A stretch of 64,000 nucleotides of DNA, taken from the NCBI RefSeq assembly GCF_002723455.1, contig NZ_PDUS01000001.1, positions 316,038 to 380,037 on the forward strand, in the 5' to 3' direction. A model generated the notes under the pieces. The model was not told where the DNA came from. It was given only the letters and a program-made list of their open reading frames with translations, and did no database searches. Of the stretch, positions 48,634-57,120 are shown one piece after another. Each line of letters begins with the position of its first letter. Positions within the stretch are counted from its first letter, which is position 1. A program made the translations under genes and the position numbers. Source of the stretch: Pseudoalteromonas sp. 3D05. GTDB lineage: Bacteria; Pseudomonadota; Gammaproteobacteria; Enterobacterales; Alteromonadaceae.

Positions 48634-49344
48634 ATGAATAAGCTTTCTATTCGGTATTATTCGCAAGATATAAAGCGCCACCAGCATAATTACCATCAAC
48701 TTGTTTTACCCTTACACGGTGAAATTTTCATAACGTTAAATAATGACTTTAAAACAACGGTTAGTACGGGTAGTTGTATCGTTATAGAAAAAAACGTGGT
48801 GCATGCCTTTACGGCCGATGAAGCCGCGCGTTTTATTGTGGCAGATTTAGACGCGCTACCTGAAAACCTTATTCATCTTTTATGCCCTAAAATCTCAATA
48901 GATAGCCGTTTATTAAGTTACTTACAGTTTATAGAGCAGCAACTGCTTTTTGTTAGCGATGAAAAGCTTACTAGTTCAACCTTTGATTTGTTTTACTTAT
49001 TACTTTGTGAGCAAAGTAGCCACAGTAATATTGATAAGCGAATAGATAATGTAATAACCATTGTTAAGCAAAATTTAGCGTACCCCTACACGTTAAAAGA
49101 GCTGGCCGATATAGCCTGTTTAAGCGTTACGCAATTTAAAACTGTGTTTAAAAAAAGTACCACTATGAGTGCACTGCAATATTTAACTATGTTGCGAATG
49201 CAGCACGCTCGCGCCCTTTTAACCCATTCAGACTTACCGATTGCTTTAGTAGGCGAGCGCATTGGTTATAACGATGCCTCTGCCTTTAGCCGCCGGTTCA
49301 ATTTATACTTTGGGCAGCCACCTAAGGCATTTGCAAAGCAATAA
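48634..49344 (+). CDS. AraC family transcriptional regulator
   Basis: A 236-residue regulator with an N-terminal cupin-like sensor ('HQHNYHQLVLPLHGEIFI') and a C-terminal AraC DNA-binding domain with two helix-turn-helices. The second is seen in 'PIALVGERIGYNDASAFSRRFN'. ATG 48634 follows GGAG at 6 bases; ATG 48622 overlaps this site. It may control the EamA exporter gene downstream, 150 bases away. Confidence 0.92.
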   Translation: MNKLSIRYYSQDIKRHQHNYHQLVLPLHGEIFITLNNDFKTTVSTGSCIVIEKNVVHAFTADEAARFIVADLDALPENLIHLLCPKISIDSRLLSYLQFIEQQLLFVSDEKLTSSTFDLFYLLLCEQSSHSNIDKRIDNVITIVKQNLAYPYTLKELADIACLSVTQFKTVFKKSTTMSALQYLTMLRMQHARALLTHSDLPIALVGERIGYNDASAFSRRFNLYFGQPPKAFAKQ

Positions 49345-49494
49345 TATAGATAACCTAAACACGAGATAATAAATCAAGCTCAAGCAGAACTTAGGTCAAA
49401 TTGCGTCAGAGCAAACAATAACACCGTCTTTTTAGCACATTTTTAAAAGCCTGTATTGATACACTCAGTAAATAGTATTTACGGAGGATAATTA

Positions 49495-50352
49495 ATGGCA
49501 ACACACATAGGTTTTTTAGCAATATTTTCGTGGGGGCTTTTAGCTTTACTGGGTAATTTAACCAAAGCGCTCCCTGCTTTTCAGTTACTTTTCATGTGCT
49601 TTTCACTCTCTTTTATTATTTTATTAGTAAAGCGTTTTGCTTCAAAACAGCCATTATTAACCCCTCCTAAGCTTTCTAAAAAGCAAATGATAATAGGTGT
49701 TGCTGGTTTATTTGGTTTTCACTTTTGTTATTTTATGGCTTTAAAGTACGGCCCCTTAATAGAGGTAAGCTTAATAGTGTATCTTTGGCCATTATTACTG
49801 GGTGTATTTGTGGCTACCCCAGGGTCTAAATTTAAAGCAATATTAGGCGGATTACTGGGGTTTTTAGGCACGCTTAGTTTAATTACCGATGGCAGTGGAT
49901 TATCTATCAATAGTGAGTATTACTTAGGGTACTTTTTTGCAGGTTGCTGCGCGGTACTGTGGTCTAGTTATTCTTATTTAATGTCGCAATTTGATAGCCA
50001 TGTAGATGACATAGGCTGGCTTTCACTTATTGTGGCAGTGCTTGCCCTTTTTGCACATTTTTATTTTGAAACAACCGTTATTAGTTTGTCTGTCTCACAA
50101 TGGCTAGGTGCTATTTTATTGGGATTAGGCCCAGTGGGTGGTGCATTTTATTTATGGGATCATGGCTTAAAATTTGGTAACCGATCGCTATTAGCCTCAT
50201 TGAGTTTTTTAACGCCGGTGCTCTCTACCTTTATTTTAATACTCGCCTCGCAGGCTCCCTTTAGTTGGTCAGTATTTATAGCTTTAGCGCTTATTTTATT
50301 AGGGGCGGCGATTAGCAATAAAAGGCCATCGATAAGTTTAAAAAAAGCATAG
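49495..50352 (+). CDS. EamA/DMT-family transporter
   Basis: A 285-residue inner-membrane protein with ten hydrophobic helices and two EamA repeats, as in YddG-type amino-acid exporters. Motifs include 'FHFCYFMALKYGPLIEVSLI' and 'LWPLLLGVF' in repeat 1 and 'GAFYLWDHGLKFGNRSLLA' in repeat 2. 'gaggataatta' precedes the ATG. With the adjacent AraC regulator it probably forms an export unit for amino acids or related compounds; the substrate cannot be read. Confidence 0.9.
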   Translation: MATHIGFLAIFSWGLLALLGNLTKALPAFQLLFMCFSLSFIILLVKRFASKQPLLTPPKLSKKQMIIGVAGLFGFHFCYFMALKYGPLIEVSLIVYLWPLLLGVFVATPGSKFKAILGGLLGFLGTLSLITDGSGLSINSEYYLGYFFAGCCAVLWSSYSYLMSQFDSHVDDIGWLSLIVAVLALFAHFYFETTVISLSVSQWLGAILLGLGPVGGAFYLWDHGLKFGNRSLLASLSFLTPVLSTFILILASQAPFSWSVFIALALILLGAAISNKRPSISLKKA

Positions 50353-50373
50353 CTTTAATTTTCCGAGGTATTT

Positions 50374-50419
50374 TATCAACGCTTAAACTTATGTGGTAAT
50401 TTTAGTTTAAGCGTTGATA
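50374..50419. terminator. Long perfect inverted repeat between convergent genes
   Basis: TATCAACGCTTAAACT (50374-50389) and AGTTTAAGCGTTGATA (50404-50419) are perfect 16-bp complements around a 14-base loop. It lies between the ends of the EamA gene and the patatin-like gene and probably stops transcription from both sides, although no T-run is present. Part of it also occurs at 29361-29375. Confidence 0.6.
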
Positions 50420-50424
50420 CACAG

Positions 50425-51411
50425 TTACATGGCGTAGCTCTGTGCGTAATCTACTATACGTGCGTTTTGGCTTTTTAAATAAGCCCGGCCAGCCTTTACA
50501 CCTAGCTTATGATCAAAGCGTAAATCATCGTTTGAGCTACCTAATAATTTACTGTGCAGCTTTTCGTCTGCAAAAATTTGTATAATTTCTACATCACTAG
50601 GCGGATTGGCTATAAATGATAGCTCGTCCAGGTATGCTTGCTCGTGTTGAATCAAGTAATCAAGTGTTTTTGGGCAGTAGCCCGATGCACATGCAAATGT
50701 TCTTAGCTTTTGAACCCATGCAGTTTGCGCTTGAAAGTTCTCATCAACGGTTCTTATTACCACTATTTTTCGTGCGCCACGGTTATAGGCCTCTTTAACA
50801 GGTAGTGGCGCGGCAAGCCCGCCGTCTAAAAAGAAGTTATCTGAGTGCGCGTTATAATCAGTGATTTTAAGATCTTCATTCGCAGCAGGTTTATCAAGCC
50901 AAGGAGTTAATCTAACGCCTTGCTTATATAAAAATGGTAACGCGCTGGACGCTTTTAATAGCTCGCGCCATTGTTTATCTTCACCGGTTGGGGACAAAAA
51001 ATACGGTTTTCTATCGCGCGCGTTTGTGGCTGTGATCAACAGCTCTCTTTCACCTAAACTTGTTTTAGCCGTTTTGAAATCAAGTGCACGATTAAACTCT
51101 GTGGTTTTATCAAAGTACCAATCAAGATCCACGATACTTTTACCCACAAGCCCTCTTCCTAATTGAAAGAATCGTTTGTTGCGAGATAAACCTCTAATAA
51201 GACGTTTGGCATAGCCTTTTTGGCGTGAAAGAAAACTAGTTAGGTTTTGTGAGCCTGCTGATGTGCCAATGAAAAGGTCGAATGGGTCGTATTGGTGCTC
51301 AAGCCATGCATCTAGTACACCTGCTGTGAAAATTCCTCGCTGACCGCCCCCTTCAGCTATCAATGCTGTTTTATTGAAAGTATCTGTGGTTTCAGGGTCT
51401 TGAGGTTTCAC
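50425..51411 (-). CDS. Patatin-like phospholipase, YjjU type
   Basis: A 328-residue protein with a clear patatin core. The oxyanion loop is 'EGGGQRGIFTAGVLDAW' (~residues 20-36), the nucleophile Ser 51 is in 'IGTSAGSQN', and the Asp is in 'FFLDGGLAAPLPVKEA'. Length and layout fit the YjjU subgroup of cytoplasmic or membrane-associated esterases. The physiological lipid is unknown. It stands alone. Confidence 0.9.
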   Translation of the reverse strand: MKPQDPETTDTFNKTALIAEGGGQRGIFTAGVLDAWLEHQYDPFDLFIGTSAGSQNLTSFLSRQKGYAKRLIRGLSRNKRFFQLGRGLVGKSIVDLDWYFDKTTEFNRALDFKTAKTSLGERELLITATNARDRKPYFLSPTGEDKQWRELLKASSALPFLYKQGVRLTPWLDKPAANEDLKITDYNAHSDNFFLDGGLAAPLPVKEAYNRGARKIVVIRTVDENFQAQTAWVQKLRTFACASGYCPKTLDYLIQHEQAYLDELSFIANPPSDVEIIQIFADEKLHSKLLGSSNDDLRFDHKLGVKAGRAYLKSQNARIVDYAQSYAM

Positions 51412-51592
51412 TGTGAGCCTTCCTTTAAATATGTTTTTTAGTTTATACCTTCATTCTAATGAGTTTTTATAAAACGTTAAAATTGATTGTATGAATCGAA
51501 CTGATTAATAAAACAGAACGGTAAACTGCATGGTTTACCGCTGTTTTGCTATATAGCTATAATAGCAAGCGCAAAATGTACGCTTGCTTAAT

Positions 51593-52591
51593 TTAGCTAT
51601 TTTTTAATGTGGTTAAGATTTCAAGCGCTTTGTGCCTATCTTGGCTGTGGTATAGATCATTGGTAAAAATAAACTCATCGACCCCAAGCACTTTTATTAT
51701 CATCTCAAGCTTATGTTTAATGGTCGCTGGGCCGCCAACAACTGATAAACCTAAAAAGTTATCAACCTGTGCTTGCTCTTGCTCATTCCAAAGCTCATCC
51801 ATACTCGTAACCGGGGGCTTTAACCAAAGAGCATGACCGCGTAATAGTGCCAGCACTCGTTGTTTTGACGTGGTTGCTAAGTGTTGTGCTTGTTGATCTG
51901 TATCTGCTGCTACAACAGGTAACCCCAGCATGACATAGGGCTTGTCTAATACATCAGATGGTTTAAATTCGCGACGGTACAAGGTGATTGCATCGTATAA
52001 AAAGCGCGGCGCAAAGTGGCCTGCAAAAACATAAGGCAGGCCTTTTTCAGCCGCCAATTGGGCGCTATATAAACTAGAGCCAAGCAACCAAATGGGCACA
52101 TTAGTGTTTTCGCCAGGTATTGCGCGTACTGGGGAGCCACCATCATTTGGGCCTAGTAATGATTGCAGCTCGGTAACTTCATCGGCAAAATTCTCAGCTC
52201 TGCGCTCATCACGTCTAAGTGCTCGGCTTGTTATATGGTCGCTACCAGGGGCACGACCTAAACCCAAATCAATACGCCCCGGGTAAAGGCTTTCCAATGT
52301 ACCAAACTGTTCTGCCACGATAAGCGGTGGGTGGTTGGGTAACATTACGCCACCAGCACCAACACGGATATTACGTGTTTGCCCAGCGATATGCCCGATT
52401 AATACCGATGTTGCTGCACATACAATACCCGGCATATTGTGATGCTCAGCCATCCAAAAGCGATTAAAACCTAACTCATCTGCTTTTTGTGCATACGCAA
52501 CACTGTTTGCCAGTGTTTGCGAGACTGTTTCATGCTCTTTCATTGGGCTAAGCTCTAACAATGAAAAATGCATATTGTTAAGTACGCTCAT
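51593..52591 (-). CDS. LLM-class (luciferase-like) flavin-dependent oxidoreductase
   Basis: A 332-residue protein of the bacterial luciferase-like superfamily. It shows 'ELGFNRFWMAEHHNMPG' (~residues 38-54), 'VGAGGVMLPNHPPLIVAEQFG', 'RIDLGLGRAPGSD' and 'VVGGPATIKHKLE', the pattern of the small YhbW-type LLM enzymes without lux genes. It should use reduced FMN to oxidise an unknown substrate in the cytoplasm. It is monocistronic. Confidence 0.92.
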   Translation of the reverse strand: MSVLNNMHFSLLELSPMKEHETVSQTLANSVAYAQKADELGFNRFWMAEHHNMPGIVCAATSVLIGHIAGQTRNIRVGAGGVMLPNHPPLIVAEQFGTLESLYPGRIDLGLGRAPGSDHITSRALRRDERRAENFADEVTELQSLLGPNDGGSPVRAIPGENTNVPIWLLGSSLYSAQLAAEKGLPYVFAGHFAPRFLYDAITLYRREFKPSDVLDKPYVMLGLPVVAADTDQQAQHLATTSKQRVLALLRGHALWLKPPVTSMDELWNEQEQAQVDNFLGLSVVGGPATIKHKLEMIIKVLGVDEFIFTNDLYHSQDRHKALEILTTLKNS

Positions 52592-52657
52592 AACACGCTT
52601 TATTTATATTCAATGTAAATGTAAAGTGGTGCCGTAACTTTATTTTTCAAATGCCGT

Positions 52658-52945
52658 TCAGGCATTTGATTGGTGCTGTTTTTCGACTTTAAAACCATCA
52701 GCTGTTATGCCTTGTTTCCAATAGGCAGAACAGACACTATTCTCGCGTTCAATCGTAAAGCGTTCACGTACGAGGGGGTTTATTTCACGCACCAATGAAG
52801 ACTCAAGATGAACGGTAGCACTGGCTGGTAACTCAGAGCTACCGTGTGACTGTACGAACGTGCCGATGAAAACGACAAACGTTGTTTTTTCTCGTTTACC
52901 GCTGCGGGTGAGCAGGATCAAAACCAAACTAATAATTTTTTGCAT
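52658..52945 (-). CDS. Hypothetical small protein divergent from umuD
   Basis: I do not recognise this frame of about 95 residues. ATG 52945 gives a hydrophobic start 'QKIISLVLILL'; ATG 52978 is an alternative. The frame stays open further upstream but would then run into umuD. No good Shine-Dalgarno is seen at either start. The SOS box at 53049-53064 lies 70-100 bases upstream of these starts, so it could be SOS-controlled. Composition is ordinary. It may be a real small gene or a chance frame. Confidence 0.4.
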   Translation of the reverse strand: MQKIISLVLILLTRSGKREKTTFVVFIGTFVQSHGSSELPASATVHLESSLVREINPLVRERFTIERENSVCSAYWKQGITADGFKVEKQHQSNA

Positions 52946-53048
52946 ACAGCTAACACTATGATCAGCAATATAAAACATGAGTAAAATAGATCGTTTGCGC
53001 TTGGCATACTGATCTAACCCTTGGCATTTTAGCTTGCTAAGCACTATA

Positions 53049-53064
53049 CTGTGCATATATACAG
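53049..53064. promoter_or_regulatory. LexA (SOS) box
   Basis: CTGTGCATATATACAG matches the gammaproteobacterial LexA consensus CTGT-N8-ACAG exactly, with T/A-rich centre. It lies 16 bases upstream of the umuD start and should repress umuDC until DNA damage. Confidence 0.93.
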
Positions 53065-53080
53065 TTAAGTGTGTTTTAGT

Positions 53081-53494
53081 ATGCGTGTTATCCCTATTTA
53101 TATCGAAGCTGGCGTGTGTGGATTTGAATCTCCTGCAGCGCAATACAAAGAATTAGGCTTATCGCTTGATCAATTATTAATAAAACACCCAGATGCTACG
53201 TTTATCGGTGTTGCCTCTGGGGAGTCAATGCAAGGCGTGGGTATTTTTGATGGCGATTTACTGTTAGTTGACAGAGCTGAAGACGCTAAAAATGGCGATG
53301 TGATTGTGGCCAATTTAAATGGCTTATTTGTGTGTAAATTACTTGATAGAACAAATGCACAATTATTATCAGCATCCCCTGCATATGGGCCTGTTCAGCT
53401 TTCAGCCGATGATGAGTTCCAATTAGAAGGCGTGGTCACGCGCTCAATTCGCCTACATCGTTTAAGCCCTGAGTTACACCAATGTATGCCCTAG
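53081..53494 (+). CDS. umuD: UmuD, SOS mutagenesis polymerase subunit
   Basis: A 137-residue LexA-like autoprotease. The self-cleavage site is Cys 13-Gly 14 in 'AGVCGFESPAA'. The catalytic dyad is Ser 49 in 'SGESMQGVG' and Lys 86 in 'LFVCKLL', with 37 residues between them as in E. coli (Ser 60/Lys 97). Cleaved UmuD' joins UmuC to form DNA polymerase V. ATG 53081 fits the family; an upstream ATG (53069) would extend it by four residues. A perfect SOS box lies just upstream. The end overlaps umuC by 13 bases. Confidence 0.95.
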   Translation: MRVIPIYIEAGVCGFESPAAQYKELGLSLDQLLIKHPDATFIGVASGESMQGVGIFDGDLLLVDRAEDAKNGDVIVANLNGLFVCKLLDRTNAQLLSASPAYGPVQLSADDEFQLEGVVTRSIRLHRLSPELHQCMP

Positions 53495-54744
53495 TTGATG
53501 CAGTATCATTTTATGCCAGTGCCGAAAAAGTATATGACCCAGCTATCCGTACTAAACCCGTTGTGGTGCTGACTAATAACGATGGCTGTATTTGCGCTGT
53601 ATGCCCTATTGCGCGTAAATTAAATATTCCTAAGTTTCAGCCCTACTTTAAAGTAAAACACTTACTTGCTAAGCATAACGTGATTGTTCGTTCATCTAAC
53701 TATGAGTTATACGCTGATTTGAGCGATAAAATGATGAATGTAATAAGCCGCTTTTGTGACAATCAGCACATTTATAGTATTGATGAATCATTTTTATGCT
53801 TTAACGGTTTTACACCCTTAATAAGTGATTGGCATCACTATGGACATCAGATCCGCCGTACCGTGTGGCAAGAAACCAAGCTTCCTGTAGGAGTTGGGTT
53901 TGGCCCAACCCCTACTTTAGCAAAAGCAGCCAATCATGCAGCTAAAAAGCTTAGTGGCTTTAATGGTGTTGCCGTTATTGATGATGAAAGCGCACGCAAA
54001 CACGTACTAGGCATGATGGATGTAAGCGATGTATGGGGTGTGGGTAAACGGATTGCAAAAAAATTAAAATTAATGAATATACATTCAGCGCTTGATTTGG
54101 CGCAACAAGAACCTCGGCGCATAAAAAGGCAATGTAGTGTCGTACTTGAGCGCACCGTTAACGAGCTTAACGGAGTAACTTGTTTGAGCTGGGATGAAGT
54201 ACGTCAAGATAAACGCGAAATATTTTCGACTCGCAGTTTTGGTAAGCGGTTAACTGATCCAATAGCATTAAAAACAGCATTAGTAAGCCACTGCGTTACT
54301 GTTGGGAAAAAGCTTCGCCAACAACGCTCTGTCACTCAAAGGCTTTTATTGTTTGTTGCAAGCTCCGCACACGAACAAATCTACTATAAAAAGTCTTTAG
54401 TCTATGACTTTGCAACCCCAAGCTCCGATAGTTGCGTATTAGCCAGTGCTGTTAATCAGTTATTTGATCAACTCTATCAACCTGGCATACAGTTTTATAA
54501 GTGTGGTGTGGGAGCGTTAGAGTTAAGCTCTGTACAATTTCAACAACCAGATTTATTTGCTGTGTCAAAAGATAATAGCAAGCTTATGCAATGCTTAGAT
54601 ACTATAAACAAACGTTACGGCAGTAATACATTATCATTGGCAAGCCAACAACAAACACAGTCATGGCATATGAAACGCGAGTACTTATCGCCCCATTACA
54701 CAACTCGTTGGCATGCGTTACCTAAAATAACATGTGATTTATAA
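53482..54744 (+). CDS. umuC: UmuC, DNA polymerase V catalytic subunit
   Basis: A 420-residue Y-family polymerase, normal length. The first acidic ligand is in 'YALVDAVSFYASAEK' and the catalytic pair in 'YSIDESFLCF' (~residues 98-107). 'PVGVGFGPTPTLAKAANHAAKK' follows, and the thumb has 'DVWGVGKRIAKKL'. 'RSFGKRLTD' marks the little-finger start. It copies past DNA lesions under SOS control together with UmuD'. It overlaps umuD by 13 bases and its last 6 bases overlap the convergent small gene. Confidence 0.96.
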   Translation: MYALVDAVSFYASAEKVYDPAIRTKPVVVLTNNDGCICAVCPIARKLNIPKFQPYFKVKHLLAKHNVIVRSSNYELYADLSDKMMNVISRFCDNQHIYSIDESFLCFNGFTPLISDWHHYGHQIRRTVWQETKLPVGVGFGPTPTLAKAANHAAKKLSGFNGVAVIDDESARKHVLGMMDVSDVWGVGKRIAKKLKLMNIHSALDLAQQEPRRIKRQCSVVLERTVNELNGVTCLSWDEVRQDKREIFSTRSFGKRLTDPIALKTALVSHCVTVGKKLRQQRSVTQRLLLFVASSAHEQIYYKKSLVYDFATPSSDSCVLASAVNQLFDQLYQPGIQFYKCGVGALELSSVQFQQPDLFAVSKDNSKLMQCLDTINKRYGSNTLSLASQQQTQSWHMKREYLSPHYTTRWHALPKITCDL

Positions 54745-55206
54745 ACGTTGCAGCTCAAAATTGCACATAACATCCGTATCTTCAACAGTGTATTGTAGTT
54801 TGTTACCCGCCAAAAAGCGCAGTGTTTGGCTACTATCAAGTGAGTCTTCAGGGTTGTCACACCGGTCATGACGAAGAGCCATGGTTATACCTTCACTGGT
54901 GTATTTAAATTTAGTCGTGACTAAACAAAAATTGGGCACTTTATTGGTTTGTGTACCGTTATGCAAAGCGTTAAAAATAATCCCACTACCTAAACTGAAA
55001 CCAAGGTTGGGATTATTTTGATTAACCCACTTCAGCTCACCACTAGTGCATAACTCACTAGTACCAGTTGTTAGTTTATAACTACCTAAATGGGCATTTA
55101 ATAGTTTAACAAACTGGCTTTTATTACTAGGCAGTACACTTTTAGCATCACATAAATGTGAAAATAAAGCCAAAGCAATGAAAAAAGCTATCTTCGAATG
55201 ATGCAT
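54739..55206 (-). CDS. Secreted hypothetical protein
   Basis: A 155-residue protein that I do not recognise. It has a typical signal peptide (hydrophobic core 'IAFFIALALFSHL', likely cleaved after 'CDA'). The mature part contains several Cys (in SELCTS, NFCLV, HDRCD and DVMCNF) that can form disulfides. It is probably periplasmic. Its end overlaps umuC by 6 bases; no functional link is implied. Confidence 0.75.
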   Translation of the reverse strand: MHHSKIAFFIALALFSHLCDAKSVLPSNKSQFVKLLNAHLGSYKLTTGTSELCTSGELKWVNQNNPNLGFSLGSGIIFNALHNGTQTNKVPNFCLVTTKFKYTSEGITMALRHDRCDNPEDSLDSSQTLRFLAGNKLQYTVEDTDVMCNFELQRL

Positions 55207-55298
55207 TTAATACCTACTTTAAATAATGAGCTGCTGCAATATAAGTGTACCCGTTAAGATAAAAAATAAAGCAAGCTAGAATACTGATACAGGCAAAG

Positions 55299-55817
55299 TT
55301 ACTGCCAATATTTAGCAAATAATTGCGGATAAGCTAGCTTTAAAAATTTAGGTTTATCTTTAAAACGTTTACCCTTTGGTTGTTCAAGGCCTGACGGAAC
55401 AAATGGAAGCTCATCGTCATTACGCTCTTCATAAAGCAGCCCTGCTATAAGATCGTATTCATCTAAGTATGGGTATGGCTGTTCGTTTAAATGGTAAACA
55501 GGAGTACAATCAGCCAGCGAGTCTGGGTTTTCAATTGCCGCGTTAAATGCACTTTCACCACGCGAAATTAACCAGCAACGAAACTCAGAAAAACCATACT
55601 CATCATTACACCCTGCCATGACAAACGCTGCACCGAATAATTCCCATGTATAACTTTTACGCATACAAAGACTAAACTGCTTATCAAATGAAATCAGGCT
55701 ATCGTCATCTAAATCAGCAAGTAACTCTTTTAAACGTTGAGTGACAGATTCGGGATCAGCTGTTTTATCATCGACGGTGACTAATTGCCAAAAATCAGAC
55801 TCTGTAAACTCACTCAT
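55299..55817 (-). CDS. DUF4240 domain protein
   Basis: A 172-residue cytoplasmic protein of the DUF4240 type. It shows the opening 'TESDFWQLVT', 'RKSYTWELFGAAFVMAGCNDEYGFSEFRCWLISRG' (here shortened to 'FSEFRCWLISRG') and 'FNAAIENPDSLAD'. The function of the family is unknown; members often lie in immunity or polymorphic-toxin settings, but no toxin is seen here. The ATG overlaps the stop of the YwbE-like gene, so both are co-translated. Confidence 0.85.
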   Translation of the reverse strand: MSEFTESDFWQLVTVDDKTADPESVTQRLKELLADLDDDSLISFDKQFSLCMRKSYTWELFGAAFVMAGCNDEYGFSEFRCWLISRGESAFNAAIENPDSLADCTPVYHLNEQPYPYLDEYDLIAGLLYEERNDDELPFVPSGLEQPKGKRFKDKPKFLKLAYPQLFAKYWQ

Positions 55818-56008
55818 GAAATAATCTCTTTAACACGCCCTACTTGGCCATCTTCTAACTGCACTTTAATGCCATGAGGGTGATTAGGTGATTTAGTCAA
55901 TAAACGCGAAACAATGCCGTTAGTTAATGTGCCACTTCGCTGATCTTGCTTTAAAACGATGTTGACTTCAGTGCCCGGGGAAATTTCAGAACGAGTAGGT
56001 ACAGCCAT
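55814..56008 (-). CDS. YwbE family small protein
   Basis: A 64-residue protein matching the YwbE family: 'GTEVNIVLKQDQRSGTLTNG', 'TKSPNHPHGIKVQLEDGQVG' and the ending 'RVKEIIS'. The pattern suggests a small beta barrel, perhaps nucleic-acid binding, but the function is not known. It precedes the DUF4240 gene with a 4-base overlap and follows a good 'aaagaga' ribosome-binding site. Confidence 0.9.
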   Translation of the reverse strand: MAVPTRSEISPGTEVNIVLKQDQRSGTLTNGIVSRLLTKSPNHPHGIKVQLEDGQVGRVKEIIS

Positions 56009-56065
56009 GATATATCTCTTTTACTATTTTGCTAGATTATAACTGTATGTGAAAACTATACCAAA

Positions 56066-56524
56066 TTAAACAAGGCTAATAATGACAGCTTCGCGTTCAC
56101 TCGCGGTTAAAATTGAGGCCAAATGCAATTCAATGTCACACGCTTTACCAATTATTTGAAAATCATAGCCTTGGCCATTGTTATCAAGTATACAACTGAA
56201 GTAATTGTCTGCGATTGTAATTTGGCTGATTCGGGTAATATCAACCTGAGATACTTTTTGTATAGGTGCCTGCTTTACAATTAGCTGGTTATTATCTCTA
56301 GTAATTGCATTCTCAAGCGCATGTTGCTCTATAAATTTTGCACTATAACGACGAGAAAAAGCCCAAAATGCGATTGCAATGACAAACCCATTACTAAAAA
56401 TGGGTATAGGTGTGGCATTCGGCGATGCTGTGATCTGATATATCCCTAAAATAAAAAACACCAAAGCCAGCACCAATAAGCTGCCTTGTTTTTTCTTGTG
56501 AGTTAAATTCGAAAACATGGGCAC
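56066..56524 (-). CDS. Hypothetical membrane protein
   Basis: A 152-residue protein with two N-terminal membrane helices ('GSLLVLALVFFILGIYQIT' and 'GFVIAIAFWAF') and a cytoplasmic beta-rich tail. I do not recognise the family. The tail resembles bacterial PH-like domains in pattern only. It starts one base after the stop of the 93-residue gene upstream, so it belongs to a small operon with the next two genes. Confidence 0.7.
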   Translation of the reverse strand: MPMFSNLTHKKKQGSLLVLALVFFILGIYQITASPNATPIPIFSNGFVIAIAFWAFSRRYSAKFIEQHALENAITRDNNQLIVKQAPIQKVSQVDITRISQITIADNYFSCILDNNGQGYDFQIIGKACDIELHLASILTASEREAVIISLV

Positions 56525-56525
56525 C

Positions 56526-56807
56526 TTACACTGCTAAAAAATTAATTGTCTGGGGCTTTAAGCCCACGACTCGAAGCTGCTCAATTAACTCTCTTTCAAT
56601 AAAAGGTAATTGCTGTTGGCTACTTGCTTGGGCTAGTGCGAGCTCATCAATAAAGAAACAGGTGACTTGTAATGTACTATCAGGCTTTTTCAAATTAATT
56701 GTATGCGTAAGATGGCTGAATTCGGTCTGCGCGTCTTTTATATTTTCGCAAGCCGTCGTCAATATTTTTCGAAGTGTATTATCAAGTCGTTTTTCAGTTT
56801 TTGTCAT
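56526..56807 (-). CDS. Hypothetical small cytoplasmic protein
   Basis: A 93-residue protein, highly charged, predicted alpha-beta, with no signal peptide. I do not recognise it. It overlaps the upstream lipoprotein gene by 14 bases and is followed closely by the membrane-protein gene, forming a three-gene cluster of unknown role. Confidence 0.65.
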   Translation of the reverse strand: MTKTEKRLDNTLRKILTTACENIKDAQTEFSHLTHTINLKKPDSTLQVTCFFIDELALAQASSQQQLPFIERELIEQLRVVGLKPQTINFLAV

Positions 56808-57021
56808 TTTTAGATGCTTGCTCGTTAGCCCTATTGTTTTTGTATTCGTCGTAACCGCTTTCTTGGCGCTTTACACATTCGTGATATTCTTTATCAGCCA
56901 TGTAGTTACACTCATTTAAACGCGCTGATTGAATCTCATGATAACGACTGTCAGATGTACAAGCCGATAAAGAAAGTACAAATAAAACACTAAATAACAA
57001 CTTCAGTGTATTGAAAACCAT
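56794..57021 (-). CDS. Small lipoprotein
   Basis: A 75-residue lipoprotein. The signal has a hydrophobic core and lipobox 'LSAC' (Cys ~21). The mature part is short and charged, with two further Cys (in LNECNY and HECVKR) and an Asn/Lys-rich tail. ATG 57021 follows 'aaggaattttta', a good ribosome-binding site; a longer frame to 57087 adds 22 residues before the signal and is unlikely. It heads the small operon. Confidence 0.75.
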   Translation of the reverse strand: MVFNTLKLLFSVLFVLSLSACTSDSRYHEIQSARLNECNYMADKEYHECVKRQESGYDEYKNNRANEQASKNDKN

Positions 57022-57120
57022 TAAAAATTCCTTACGTTTTATGCCGAAAAAATAATTCATCCGACGCGATTTTGCTGTATATTGCACACGTTTTGAATTA
57101 ATTACCGTTAAGGCTGAATT

